From: CALJFL01 sp036961205
Lineage (GTDB): Bacteria > Pseudomonadota > Gammaproteobacteria > Pseudomonadales > Halieaceae
Length of the DNA: 64,000 nt
Direction of reading: 5' to 3'
NCBI GenBank assembly: GCA_036961205.1
Contig: JBALVI010000002.1
Location: forward strand, 310,001-374,000
Below, piece after piece: positions 51,270 through 59,978 of this stretch. Below the pieces are notes generated by a model. The model made no database searches and was not told the origin of the DNA. It saw nothing but the letters and a program-made list of their open reading frames with translations. Position numbers and translations under genes: made by a program. How positions within the stretch are numbered: position 1 is the stretch's first letter; the number at the start of each line of letters is the position of its first letter.

Positions 51270-51977
51270 ATGAATAATCAGGATTACGAGCTCCTATCGC
51301 AGTATATCGATGGCGAGTTGGACGCAACAGCTACGGCGCAGCTCCAGCACCGGCTCGATCAGGATGTGAGCCTACGCCAGTCACTGCAGGCTATGCAGGC
51401 ACTTAACACCCGCGTACATGCCGCCTTTTTGAACACCGACACCGTTCCCGGTCATATCCCTGACCTGCTAGGTAAAAAGCAGAGCAATGTTGTCGCATTT
51501 CCTCAAATTAATCGCCAGTCTGGCTGGGGTTTTGCCATCGCCGCCTCCCTGCTGGCCGCCTCCGGTCTGCTGATGTTCCAAAATGGCGGACAGATGGCTG
51601 GCAGCTTCCCCGAACAGGACGCACTGATCAGCTCCGTGCTGGATCAGGCCCCCTCTCGCGGCGAAGGTTGGGATACGCTCGAAGACGGCAGTGATTTCCG
51701 TCCGGTACTTAGCTTCCAGACAGTTTCGGGACAATGGTGCCGCGAATACCTGCTACACAGCGAGGCCAGCACGGGCCGCGGTGTTGCCTGCCATACCGAT
51801 GGCGAGTGGATGACAGCAGTGTTCAGCAGTCAGTCACAGCCTGGAACAACCACTGAATATCGCCCGGCCGGCGCGAATGATGCTGATGCCGTCGCGCACT
51901 TTATTGCTGATCAAGCTGCTTCTGTCGCTCTCAGTGCTAGCGAGGAAACACAGATGATCGCCAAAGACTGGCAGTAA
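51270..51977 (+). CDS. Membrane anti-sigma factor
   Basis: A protein of about 235 residues. The cytoplasmic N-terminus YELLSQYIDGELDATATAQL is the usual anti-sigma start, a single membrane helix follows (GWGFAIAASLLAASGLLMF), and a periplasmic domain of about 130 residues ends it. The zinc-binding H-x3-C-x2-C motif is absent. The periplasmic part has two Cys (QWCREYLL, GVACHTDG) that could form a disulfide. It should hold the ECF sigma factor inactive at the membrane until a signal releases it. Start candidates at 51264 and 51246 also exist. Confidence 0.85.
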   Translation: MNNQDYELLSQYIDGELDATATAQLQHRLDQDVSLRQSLQAMQALNTRVHAAFLNTDTVPGHIPDLLGKKQSNVVAFPQINRQSGWGFAIAASLLAASGLLMFQNGGQMAGSFPEQDALISSVLDQAPSRGEGWDTLEDGSDFRPVLSFQTVSGQWCREYLLHSEASTGRGVACHTDGEWMTAVFSSQSQPGTTTEYRPAGANDADAVAHFIADQAASVALSASEETQMIAKDWQ

Positions 51978-52036
51978 TCACCTACCTATAGTCGCCGCCT
52001 GTAACTACATAAGGAATTACATAAGGCCTGCGACCA

Positions 52037-52084
52037 GGCACAAAAAAGCCCGGATCTGTTATCAGATCCGGGCTTTTTTGTGCC
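52037..52084. terminator. Bidirectional terminator with 22-bp perfect stem
   Basis: The arms 52037-52058 and 52063-52084 are perfectly complementary (core GCCCGGATCTG / CAGATCCGGGC with A6 and T6) around a TTAT loop. It ends the sigma/anti-sigma operon and would work on either strand. Confidence 0.93.
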
Positions 52085-52108
52085 GGTAAATACCGTCAGA
52101 ATAAGAGG

Positions 52109-52243
52109 CAGGGCCTGCTCGCTGTCATGTCAACAAACAGGCCCTGAAGCCAAGGGCAAGCGCGCTAGCTTACTTGCCCTAGAAGGGGGTCTAACAAAAT
52201 GGCGCTTGTAACAGCCATTCTGTCGTTCACGATGTCATCGTGA
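52109..52243. other. Row of perfect hairpins in a 500-base gap; possible structured RNA
   Basis: Within the 51978-52485 gap, the following pair: CAGGGCCTG (52109-52117) with CAGGCCCTG (52138-52146); AGGGCAAG (52153-52160) with CTTGCCCT (52173-52180); AATGGC (52198-52203) with GCCATT (52214-52219); and TCACGATG-T-CATCGTGA (52227-52243). No protein gene is visible. It could be a small RNA, a processed 3' end, or a REP-like array. Confidence 0.45.
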
Positions 52244-52485
52244 TGAATTCTTTAAATAAGAATAGGCCAGCAAGTTTAGCCAAGCATTCTCCGATGTTAG
52301 CGACGGATAATGCACCCAATTGGCTCAAAGCTGCTGACCTGAGTAATGTTTCACTCCACATTCATAGGCTTGACGCATCAGTTGGGGTGTTTATTCCCGA
52401 CAATTGAAAATTTTTTGAATTTTTATTTCTGAATAGCATCAATTGGCCCGAATAGACCGATATAGAGGCGAAAACGTATCCTGTG

Positions 52486-52914
52486 CTACTTTTGGGACTC
52501 GTATACCTTGCGGCGAGAATGCTCCATCAGGGCCCAAAGGATATTACTGGAACTGACCTGGCCGACCAGTTTCCCGTCGTGGATCACCGGCCTGCGGCGC
52601 TGACGGGTCTCCACCATGGCCTGCGCCACTTCCACGATACTGTCACCTGCGCTACAGCTTTTCAGGTCTGTACTCATGGCATCCTTAACCAGGGCACGCT
52701 CTGGGTCGCCCTCGTTATAAATGGCCGTCAAAACGGCCTTTATACAGTCCAGCTCAGACAATATACCGACGGCGTTACCCTGCTCGTCGGTCACTGTAAT
52801 GCCAGTCAGCCTATTATCGACAATAGTTTCGACTGCCTGCACCAGATTGGCTTCAGGGTTGATGGTCAGCGGGTTGCGCCGCATGCAATCTTCTACTTTT
52901 GTCGGAGCGGGCAT
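52486..52914 (-). CDS. CBS-domain protein
   Basis: A protein of 142 residues made of two CBS motifs: VEDCMRRNPLTINPEANLVQAVETI with GITVTDEQGNAVGILSELD, and VKDAMSTDLKSCSAGDSIVEVAQAM with RRPVIHDGKLVGQVSSSNIL. Such stand-alone pairs bind adenine nucleotides and modulate a partner protein; the partner is unknown. It starts 2 bases after the isocitrate dehydrogenase stop, using GGAGG at the end of that gene, so the pair is translated together. Confidence 0.9.
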   Translation of the reverse strand: MPAPTKVEDCMRRNPLTINPEANLVQAVETIVDNRLTGITVTDEQGNAVGILSELDCIKAVLTAIYNEGDPERALVKDAMSTDLKSCSAGDSIVEVAQAMVETRQRRRPVIHDGKLVGQVSSSNILWALMEHSRRKVYESQK

Positions 52915-52916
52915 GA

Positions 52917-55142
52917 TTAGCCTCCAGCAAGTATGCCATTGAGTGTAGTACTTGGACGCATCACCTTTTTCACGGTCTCGCGGCGAGCATGGTAGTAGCC
53001 GTCTAGGGCCGCAGGCTCGCCCTGAACCGCGCTCAACTCGGCAACAATTGTCGCCTCGTTGGCCTCCATCGCATCGGCCAACGGTGCAAACTGAGCAGCC
53101 AGCTCGCTGTCTTCAGACTGCTCAGCCACAGCACGGGCCCAATACATGCCAAGATAAAAATGGCTACCGCGGTTATCCAACTCGCCGGTTTTACGCGAAG
53201 GAGATTTGTTCAATTCCAACAGTTTCCCAGTAGCCTGATCAAGGGTATTAGACAGTATCGCAGCTCGAGAGTTGTCCTGTTTCCGTCCAAAGTCCTCTAG
53301 CGATATCGCAAGCGCCATAAATTCTCCCAGCGAATCCCAGCGCAGATGGTTTTCCTCTTCAATCTGCTGCACATGCTTAGGCGCAGAACCGCCGGCACCC
53401 GTTTCATACATGCCACCACCCTTGAGCATAGGCACAATGGACAGCATCTTGGCAGACGTTCCCAGCTCCATAATTGGAAACAGGTCGGTGAGATAGTCAC
53501 GCAACACATTGCCGGTGACCGAGATGGTGTCCTGGCCGCGCAATTGGCGCTCCATCGAGTAGCGAATCGCTTGATTGTAGGATTTAATCCGCAAATCCAG
53601 ACCGTCGGTGTCGTGTTCCTTAAGGTATTGCTCAACTTTTTTGGCCAGTTCCATATCGTGGGCGCGCTCGGGGTCCAGCCAGAAAATCGCCGGGGTATCG
53701 GACAATCTGGCGCGGGTTACCGCGAGCTTAACCCAATCTTTCACCGCCTCATCCTTGGTCTGACAAGCTCGCCAGATATCGCCCGCGTCGACCTCGTGCT
53801 CAGTGAGAACAGTACCGTCGGCTGTGACAATACGCATGGTGCCCGCTTCAATAATTTCGAAGGTTTTATCGTGAGAACCGTACTCCTCCGCTTTCTTCGC
53901 CATCAATCCCACGTTGGGTACTGTACCCATAGTCGTTGGATCGAAAGCTCCATGGGTTTTGCAGAAGTCGATCATTTCTTGATAGATGCGCGCATAGGTG
54001 CTCTCGGGCATCACTGCTTTAGTGTCCTTTTGCTTGCCATCGGGACCCCACATCTTGCCGGAATCTCGAATCATCGCCGGCATGGAGGCGTCGACAATCA
54101 CGTCGCTAGGCACATGCAAATTGGAGATACCCTTCACTGAATCCACCATGGCTAACTCCGGCCGGGTGGCATAACAGGCCTGAATATCTTCTTCGATCTC
54201 CTCCCGCTTTGATCGAGGCAATTCAGAAATCTTGTCATAGACACTGCCGATGCCGTCGTTGGGGTTGACTCCAAGCCTGTCAAACAGCTCGCCGTGCTTC
54301 TCAAACACATCTTTATAGAACACGGTAACCGCGTGACCAAACACAATCGGGTGAGACACCTTCATCATGGTTGCCTTGACATGGAGCGACCACATCACTC
54401 CAGTGTTTTTGGCATCCTCCAGAGACTCCTCGAAGAAATCCCGCAGCGATTTGCAGCACATAAACATGCCATCGATAACTTCGCCGGCCTCCAGATGCAG
54501 TGCTTTTTGCAATTCGCGCGTGCCGTCTTTTGACTCAAACTCTATGCGCACCTCGGTGGGTACATCAACCGTTGCTGACTGTTCGCTGGAAAAGAAGTCG
54601 CCCCCACGCATAAAGTCGGCGTGGGTACGCGAAGCTTTGCTCCATGTCCCCATAGGGTGGGGAAACTTGCGAGCAAACGCCTTAACCGCAGGGGGCGCAC
54701 GCCGATCAGAATTCCCTTCACGCAGGACCGGGTTTACTGCACTACCCAAAACCTTACCGTATCGCTGTTGCACAGCACGGTCCTCATCGGTTTGCGGATC
54801 TTCTGGATAATCTGGTATGGAGTAGCCTTGGGACTGCAATTCGGCGATGCACGCTTTCAGCTGAGGCGGAGACGCGCTGATGTTCGGCAATTTGATAATG
54901 TTGGCGTTTGGGTCCTGGGTCAACTCGCCAAGAAAGGCCAAGCCATCAACCACTTGCTGTTCTGCGGTCAACTTATCAGGAAAGGTAGAAAGAATGCGCC
55001 CGGCAAGAGAGATATCACTCAGTTTTACCTCGATACCAGCAGCCGAAGTAAACTTTCTTACAATGGGTAGTAGGGAGCAAGTTGCCAGGGAAGGGGCTTC
55101 GTCTGTGAGGGTGTAATAAATAACCTGGGGGCCTTTGGTCAT
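52917..55142 (-). CDS. Isocitrate dehydrogenase (NADP+), monomeric type
   Basis: A TCA-cycle enzyme of 741 residues that makes 2-oxoglutarate, CO2 and NADPH. The start MTKGPQVIYYTLTDEAPSLAT, then NIIKLPNISASPPQLKACI, FMRGGDFFSSEQSA, MWGPDGKQKDTKAVMPES, and FWLDPERAHDMEL with the C-terminal NRGSHFYLGMYWA, match the 80-kDa monomeric IDH, unrelated in length to the dimeric Icd. The ATG at 55142 has AAGGA upstream, and an in-frame start at 55235 is rejected. A CBS protein gene is coupled behind it. Confidence 0.97.
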   Translation of the reverse strand: MTKGPQVIYYTLTDEAPSLATCSLLPIVRKFTSAAGIEVKLSDISLAGRILSTFPDKLTAEQQVVDGLAFLGELTQDPNANIIKLPNISASPPQLKACIAELQSQGYSIPDYPEDPQTDEDRAVQQRYGKVLGSAVNPVLREGNSDRRAPPAVKAFARKFPHPMGTWSKASRTHADFMRGGDFFSSEQSATVDVPTEVRIEFESKDGTRELQKALHLEAGEVIDGMFMCCKSLRDFFEESLEDAKNTGVMWSLHVKATMMKVSHPIVFGHAVTVFYKDVFEKHGELFDRLGVNPNDGIGSVYDKISELPRSKREEIEEDIQACYATRPELAMVDSVKGISNLHVPSDVIVDASMPAMIRDSGKMWGPDGKQKDTKAVMPESTYARIYQEMIDFCKTHGAFDPTTMGTVPNVGLMAKKAEEYGSHDKTFEIIEAGTMRIVTADGTVLTEHEVDAGDIWRACQTKDEAVKDWVKLAVTRARLSDTPAIFWLDPERAHDMELAKKVEQYLKEHDTDGLDLRIKSYNQAIRYSMERQLRGQDTISVTGNVLRDYLTDLFPIMELGTSAKMLSIVPMLKGGGMYETGAGGSAPKHVQQIEEENHLRWDSLGEFMALAISLEDFGRKQDNSRAAILSNTLDQATGKLLELNKSPSRKTGELDNRGSHFYLGMYWARAVAEQSEDSELAAQFAPLADAMEANEATIVAELSAVQGEPAALDGYYHARRETVKKVMRPSTTLNGILAGG

Positions 55143-55388
55143 CGGAATCCTTATCGTTTTTCGTGGCATAGGCGGCGGAGTGTAACCCAGACCGTATGAG
55201 GCATAAACAGATTTGCGTTGCAAGTTGACTTGCACGCCTGGCGCGGCTTACTGTCTGGGCCAAACAGGCCGGTAGGCCTCACCCACGATTTCTTATGGAG
55301 AAACGGGTAGGCGCAGGCGATGCGGAAGTTGAGGAGAATTTCCACAAAGTTCTGAACTCAAGCCGCGCTAATATGGAGTTCAGAAGCA

Positions 55389-56690
55389 GTGAGCAGAAGC
55401 ATCAACAACCAACCCACGATAAACGGCACCATCGCACCCGGATTCGAATCTGTTAAGAAGATATTTCAGCACAATATGCAAACCATGGCGGAGGAAAACG
55501 CACAACTTTGCGTCTACCACCGAGGCAAGAAAGTTGTAGATCTCTGGGCCTCGAATACCGGGGACACCAATTTCAGCGCTGATTCCCTGGTCAACGTTTT
55601 CAGCAGCGGGAAAAGTCTCGAGGCCATCGCCGTGGCAGCGCTGGTAGGACACGGTCTACTCAAGTACGAGGCAAAAATTTCGGACTATTGGCCGGATTTC
55701 GCAGCCCATGGCAAGGGCCAACTAAGCGTAGCTCAACTCATGCGCCATGAAGCAGGCCTGGCAAACCTGGATACGTCCCTGGACACAGCCGATTTGCTAC
55801 CAGCAAATTTAAAGCAAAATTGTGTCGGTCGTATCATCGAGAATCAAACGCTCAATTACGGTAAATACGAGCAGGGAAGCAGAGAATATCACGCTATCAC
55901 CCGAGGCTGGATTGTGAATGAATTGGTTCGCCGAGTGGATCCTGCAGGCAGGACTATTGGTGAATTTCTTCAGGAAGATTGGAGAAAACCCCTGGGGGCA
56001 GATGTGGTCGTGGGAATTCAGGAAGAGGAGCTACCTCGTGTCGCAGAGATAAAGCCTCTAGGGTTTGGCTTCCAGTTTCTAGAAAGCCTCAAACCCAAAT
56101 TTTTGGGGCGCAGAATTATCCATAACATTTTCCAGCTAGTCGGAAGGTTTTTCAAAATCATTCCGTCCCTGTTTAAAGGGACATCGATTGGCGCACCACC
56201 ACCTTTGAATGGCATGAAGTCACTGACCTTTTTCAACGATCTGGAATTTTCAATGGGTGAGACATCCTCGGCCAACGCCAAGTGTTCAGCCCGGGGCCTG
56301 GCAAAAGTGGCTGCAGTCATGGCTGCTGGCGGCACGCTCGACGGCCATGAGTATTTAAGTTCGACAGCCTGGCAAGCTATGCATGACCACCCGGTGCGCG
56401 CAGACCTTGGATCGTTGTTGACCACAAGTTTTACCCAGGGCGGTGTAGCCCTGTTTACCGAGTGTAATGAACACAGCAAGAAAATCGACCGTGAGTTAAA
56501 TCAAGGCCGAGAGGGCTTTTATGGTTGGATGGGGCTTGGTGGGTCGATTTTTCATTGGCACCCGGAATTGGACATTGGTTTCGCTTTCGTACCAACTTCG
56601 CTACACGCGTTGGACTTTCTCAATGAGAGAGGGAAGGTATTTCAAGCGGAAGTCACGCGATGCGTGGAATCACAAAGCCAGACTCAGTAG
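55389..56690 (+). CDS. Beta-lactamase-fold serine hydrolase (class C-like esterase)
   Basis: A protein of 433 residues with the beta-lactamase/EstB-like fold. The Ser-x-x-Lys motif is in VFSSGKSLEA, the second motif region reads REYHAITRGWIVNEL (Tyr present, Asn of Y-x-N not conserved), and a glycine-rich segment YGWMGLGGSIFHWHP near the C-terminus is like the third motif. No signal peptide is seen, so it is probably a cytoplasmic esterase rather than a beta-lactamase. The start is GTG with GGAG upstream. Confidence 0.85.
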   Translation: MSRSINNQPTINGTIAPGFESVKKIFQHNMQTMAEENAQLCVYHRGKKVVDLWASNTGDTNFSADSLVNVFSSGKSLEAIAVAALVGHGLLKYEAKISDYWPDFAAHGKGQLSVAQLMRHEAGLANLDTSLDTADLLPANLKQNCVGRIIENQTLNYGKYEQGSREYHAITRGWIVNELVRRVDPAGRTIGEFLQEDWRKPLGADVVVGIQEEELPRVAEIKPLGFGFQFLESLKPKFLGRRIIHNIFQLVGRFFKIIPSLFKGTSIGAPPPLNGMKSLTFFNDLEFSMGETSSANAKCSARGLAKVAAVMAAGGTLDGHEYLSSTAWQAMHDHPVRADLGSLLTTSFTQGGVALFTECNEHSKKIDRELNQGREGFYGWMGLGGSIFHWHPELDIGFAFVPTSLHALDFLNERGKVFQAEVTRCVESQSQTQ

Positions 56691-56743
56691 TGCCACCTGG
56701 CCAATTCGGTACGGAGTGATTTACCGAACTTTTAAGCACAAAC

Positions 56744-56778
56744 AAAAAAGGCTTACGAAAACATTCTCGCAAGCCTTT
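56744..56778 (-). terminator. Terminator of tRNA-Pro
   Basis: On the minus strand AAAGGCTT pairs with AAGCCTTT, extended by CGA/TCG, and is followed by TTTTTT. It lies 9 bases after the tRNA-Pro CCA end. Confidence 0.85.
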
Positions 56779-56786
56779 GATTTGTT

Positions 56787-56863
56787 TGGTCGGGACGGCA
56801 GGATTTGAACCTGCGACCACTACACCCCCAGTGTAGTGCGCTACCAGGCTGCGCTACGCCCCG
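56787..56863 (-). tRNA. tRNA-Pro (anticodon GGG)
   Basis: 77 bases with encoded CCA. The acceptor CGGGGCG pairs with CGTCCCG (one G-U), the anticodon stem-loop is CTACA-CTGGGGG-TGTAG with anticodon GGG, and the T-arm contains GGTTCAAATCC. It follows merR, as in related genomes. Confidence 0.97.
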
Positions 56864-56930
56864 ATATTCACATGCTTAAGCTAGCCCTGCGAGGGCGGCA
56901 TTATACTCAATACCGCAGGTGATACAAAGG

Positions 56931-57293
56931 CTATTTGGCGGGGGAGAGAACCTTGAGGACGTCTTCGAGTTCTTTGATGGTTTCCTGAATTACCACCTGC
57001 ATTGCCACCGGCTTTGAAGGTCCATCTTCGTCGGTCATACGCTGGCGGGCGCCACCAATGGTGTAACCCTGATCGTACAGCAGACTGCGAATTTCCCGGA
57101 TAGTAAGAACGTCATCACGCTGATAATAACGGCGATTGCCACGGCGCTTAACTGGCTTCAGTTGTGGGAATTCCTGCTCCCAATAACGCAGGACATGCGG
57201 TTTTACTGCACAGAGCTCGCTGACCTCACCAATGGTGAAATAGCGCTTGCCCGGAATTACCGGTAATTCATTGTTGTGGCTCGGTTCCAACAT
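56931..57293 (-). CDS. MerR-family regulator beside ihfA
   Basis: A protein of 120 residues. The N-terminal MerR helix-turn-helix reads YFTIGEVSELCAVKPHVLRYWEQEFPQL followed by RRGNRRYYQRDDVLTIREI and a short helical tail. It lacks an effector-binding domain of metal sensors. This short MerR regulator is often found between ihfA and tRNA-Pro in gammaproteobacteria; targets are unknown. It overlaps ihfA by 26 bases. Confidence 0.92.
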   Translation of the reverse strand: MLEPSHNNELPVIPGKRYFTIGEVSELCAVKPHVLRYWEQEFPQLKPVKRRGNRRYYQRDDVLTIREIRSLLYDQGYTIGGARQRMTDEDGPSKPVAMQVVIQETIKELEDVLKVLSPAK

Positions 57294-57576
57294 ACTCTTC
57301 TACTCGTGCCTTAAGCTTTTGACCGGGGCGAAACGTCACTACCCTTCGGGCTGAAATGGGTATCTCTTCACCCGTCTTTGGATTGCGACCGGGACGTTGA
57401 CTTTTATCGCGCAGATCAAAATTGCCAAATCCAGACAATTTCACCTGCTCATTACCCTCCAGGCTGGCTCGAATTTCTTCGAAAAACAGCTCAACAATCT
57501 CTTTGGCTTCCCGTTTGTTGAGCCCAAGCTCCTCAAACAGGCGTTCTGCCATTTCAGATTTTGTCAGGGCGGTCAT
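57268..57576 (-). CDS. ihfA: Integration host factor alpha subunit
   Basis: A protein of 102 residues matching IHF-alpha: MAERLFEELGLNKREAKEIVELFFEEIR, VKLSGFGNFDLRDKSQRPGRNPKTGEEIPISARRVVTFRPGQKLK. It bends DNA as a heterodimer with IhfB. It lies 11 bases after pheT. Confidence 0.98.
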   Translation of the reverse strand: MTALTKSEMAERLFEELGLNKREAKEIVELFFEEIRASLEGNEQVKLSGFGNFDLRDKSQRPGRNPKTGEEIPISARRVVTFRPGQKLKARVEEYVGTEPQQ

Positions 57577-57587
57577 TATCCTGGTAA

Positions 57588-59963
57588 CTAGTTCCTAAGC
57601 TCGGCTTTATAATTTTTTTCCAATGAATCAATGACTTGATCCATTGCCAAATTCACTACGTCGTCGCTAAGAGTGCGTGAATGATCCCTGAAAGTCAAAC
57701 CTAGGGCGAGACTTTTCCGTTTAGGATCAATGCCTTTGCCCACATACACATCAAATAACCTTAGATCTGTGAGGTAAGTACCAGCTACAGCACGAACATT
57801 TGACATCAGCTCAGCCGAAGCCACTGTTTTGTCGACAACTACCGCCAAATCGCGACGAACTTCCGGAAACTTGGAGAGTTCTTCAAATTTCGGTAATTTT
57901 GCTTCTAAAACCGGATCGAGGTCGATTTCAATCGCGTAGAGCGTGGTATTCAAACCCAATTCTGCAAGAACGCTGGGGTGCAGGGCGCCTATATGGCCTA
58001 TCTTCTGCCCCTTATAGGTCACCAATGCGGTCTGTCCGGGATGCATGGCGCTGCGCTCACTGGCCTCAAATTGGAACAGTTCAGGCTCACGACTCAGGGA
58101 CAAAATACTTTCCAGGTCACCCTTGAGGTCATAAAAATCCGTTGCAGCAGTAGCCGTCGCCCACGACTCTGCCATCTGTTGACCGGTCGCTACCATCGAC
58201 AGGGTTGGCGTTTGCTTAAGTCCGTCGGCCCCCGGGACAAAACGTAAACCGGTTTCGAACAAACGCACCCGCGGTTGTTGACGATTGGTATTACGCAATA
58301 CCGCACTGACCAGCCCAGGTAACAAGCTGGTACGCATTACGGCCATATCAGCCGAAATAGGATTGGCGAGCGCAACGGGCTCTAGCTGCGGATCAAATAT
58401 CTTTTGCAGCTTCGGGTCCACAAAGCTGTAGGTGATCGCCTCCTGGAAACCACGCGCGGCGATATGGCGGCGGAGATTACGCGGGGACAAGCGCTGTTCG
58501 GGCTTGGCCGGTATCACCAGGTCCGCTTTGATGTGGGACACAGGTAGCTTGTTGTAACCGTAAATCCGCGCGAGTTCTTCCAGCAAGTCGGCCTCTATAC
58601 TGACATCGAAGCGCCAGCTGGGTACGGCACAACGCCAGCCCCCGTCAACGCTTTCCACTCCCAGGCCAAGGCCCGTTAGAATCCGCTCCACTTCGGCTGC
58701 GGGTAGATCAAAGCCCAGCATTCTTTCTATCTGGACAGCGCGCAGGCTAACGTCGAGCCTGACCGGGAGGTCAGGTTCGGAGCTGGTTTCCTGCAAAGGT
58801 CCCGCTTGTCCGCCTACCGTATCGATCAACAATTGACTGGCGCGCTCTATCGCTTCCATTTGCCCAGCGAAATCTACGCCACGCTCAAATCGATGCGATG
58901 ACTCGGTATGCAAACCATAGGAACGGGCCTTACCCGCCAACAGGTCTGGTGTGAAGAACGCTGCTTCCAGGAAAATAGTGGTGGTGGTGCCGCCGACCGC
59001 AGAGGTCTGTCCGCCCATAATACCGGCGATCGCTAGTACATTGTTCTCATCCGCGATTACCAATGTATCTTCGCGCGGCTCGATAGTCTGGCCGTCAAGT
59101 AGTTCAAGAGACTCCCCTGCCCTCGCATTGCGAACCACAATACCGCCGCTAAGCTTGTCGAAGTCAAAGGCGTGCATTGGTTGCCCAAGCTCCAGCATCA
59201 CATAGTTAGTCACGTCGACTACCGCATCAATTGAGCGAACCCCACCGCGACGCAACTTCTCCTGCATCCATAGTGGGCTTGGGCGAGATACATCCACGCC
59301 CCTAATAACCCTACCGACATAGCGTGGGCACCGATCAGCATCCTGCAGGGTGACCGGAAAAGTGTCATCGATGGACGGCGTTACTTTCGTATAGTCCAGA
59401 GATTTCACCGGCAGATCATTGAGTAAGCCCACTTCCCGGGCAATACCTATAACGCCCAGGCAGTCCGCGCGATTAGGCGTAAGACCGATCTCGACGATGT
59501 TGTCGTCCAATTGCAGGTAGGAGCGAAGGTCCTCACCCACTGGCGCATCTTCGGCCAGTTCCAGAAGTCCATCCGAATCCTCCGACAGACCCAGCTCCTG
59601 ACCGGCACACAACATGCCCTGTGACTCGACGCCGCGTAATTTAGCGGGCTTAATCTTGAAATCACCGGGCAGGACAGCGCCCACTTGCGCCAGCGGTGCC
59701 TTCAAACCTGCACGGGCGTTGGGCGCACCGCACACAATCTGTACGGTTCCGCTACCAGTATTGACTTCACACACACGAAGCTTATCGGCATCTGGATGCT
59801 GCTCAGCGGAAATGATTTCCGCTACCACAACGCCAGTAAAAGCACCGGCAACAGGATCTATCGCCTCAACTTCCAGGCCGGCCATGGTCAGTTGATGTGC
59901 CAGTTCTTCGGTGCTCAGCTGCGGATCAACCCATTCTCGCAGCCACTGTTCACTAATATTCAC
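57588..59963 (-). CDS. pheT: Phenylalanyl-tRNA synthetase beta subunit
   Basis: A protein of 791 residues with the tRNA-binding EMAP-like domain (VCEVNTGSGTVQIVCGAPN), the B3/B4 editing region, the B5 domain, the catalytic-like core and a C-terminal ferredoxin-fold FDX-ACB domain (SKFPEVRRDLAVVVD). It partners with PheS; pheT starts 15 bases after the pheS stop and ihfA follows. Confidence 0.98.
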   Translation of the reverse strand: MNISEQWLREWVDPQLSTEELAHQLTMAGLEVEAIDPVAGAFTGVVVAEIISAEQHPDADKLRVCEVNTGSGTVQIVCGAPNARAGLKAPLAQVGAVLPGDFKIKPAKLRGVESQGMLCAGQELGLSEDSDGLLELAEDAPVGEDLRSYLQLDDNIVEIGLTPNRADCLGVIGIAREVGLLNDLPVKSLDYTKVTPSIDDTFPVTLQDADRCPRYVGRVIRGVDVSRPSPLWMQEKLRRGGVRSIDAVVDVTNYVMLELGQPMHAFDFDKLSGGIVVRNARAGESLELLDGQTIEPREDTLVIADENNVLAIAGIMGGQTSAVGGTTTTIFLEAAFFTPDLLAGKARSYGLHTESSHRFERGVDFAGQMEAIERASQLLIDTVGGQAGPLQETSSEPDLPVRLDVSLRAVQIERMLGFDLPAAEVERILTGLGLGVESVDGGWRCAVPSWRFDVSIEADLLEELARIYGYNKLPVSHIKADLVIPAKPEQRLSPRNLRRHIAARGFQEAITYSFVDPKLQKIFDPQLEPVALANPISADMAVMRTSLLPGLVSAVLRNTNRQQPRVRLFETGLRFVPGADGLKQTPTLSMVATGQQMAESWATATAATDFYDLKGDLESILSLSREPELFQFEASERSAMHPGQTALVTYKGQKIGHIGALHPSVLAELGLNTTLYAIEIDLDPVLEAKLPKFEELSKFPEVRRDLAVVVDKTVASAELMSNVRAVAGTYLTDLRLFDVYVGKGIDPKRKSLALGLTFRDHSRTLSDDVVNLAMDQVIDSLEKNYKAELRN

Positions 59964-59978
59964 TTGTTATAGCTCCAC

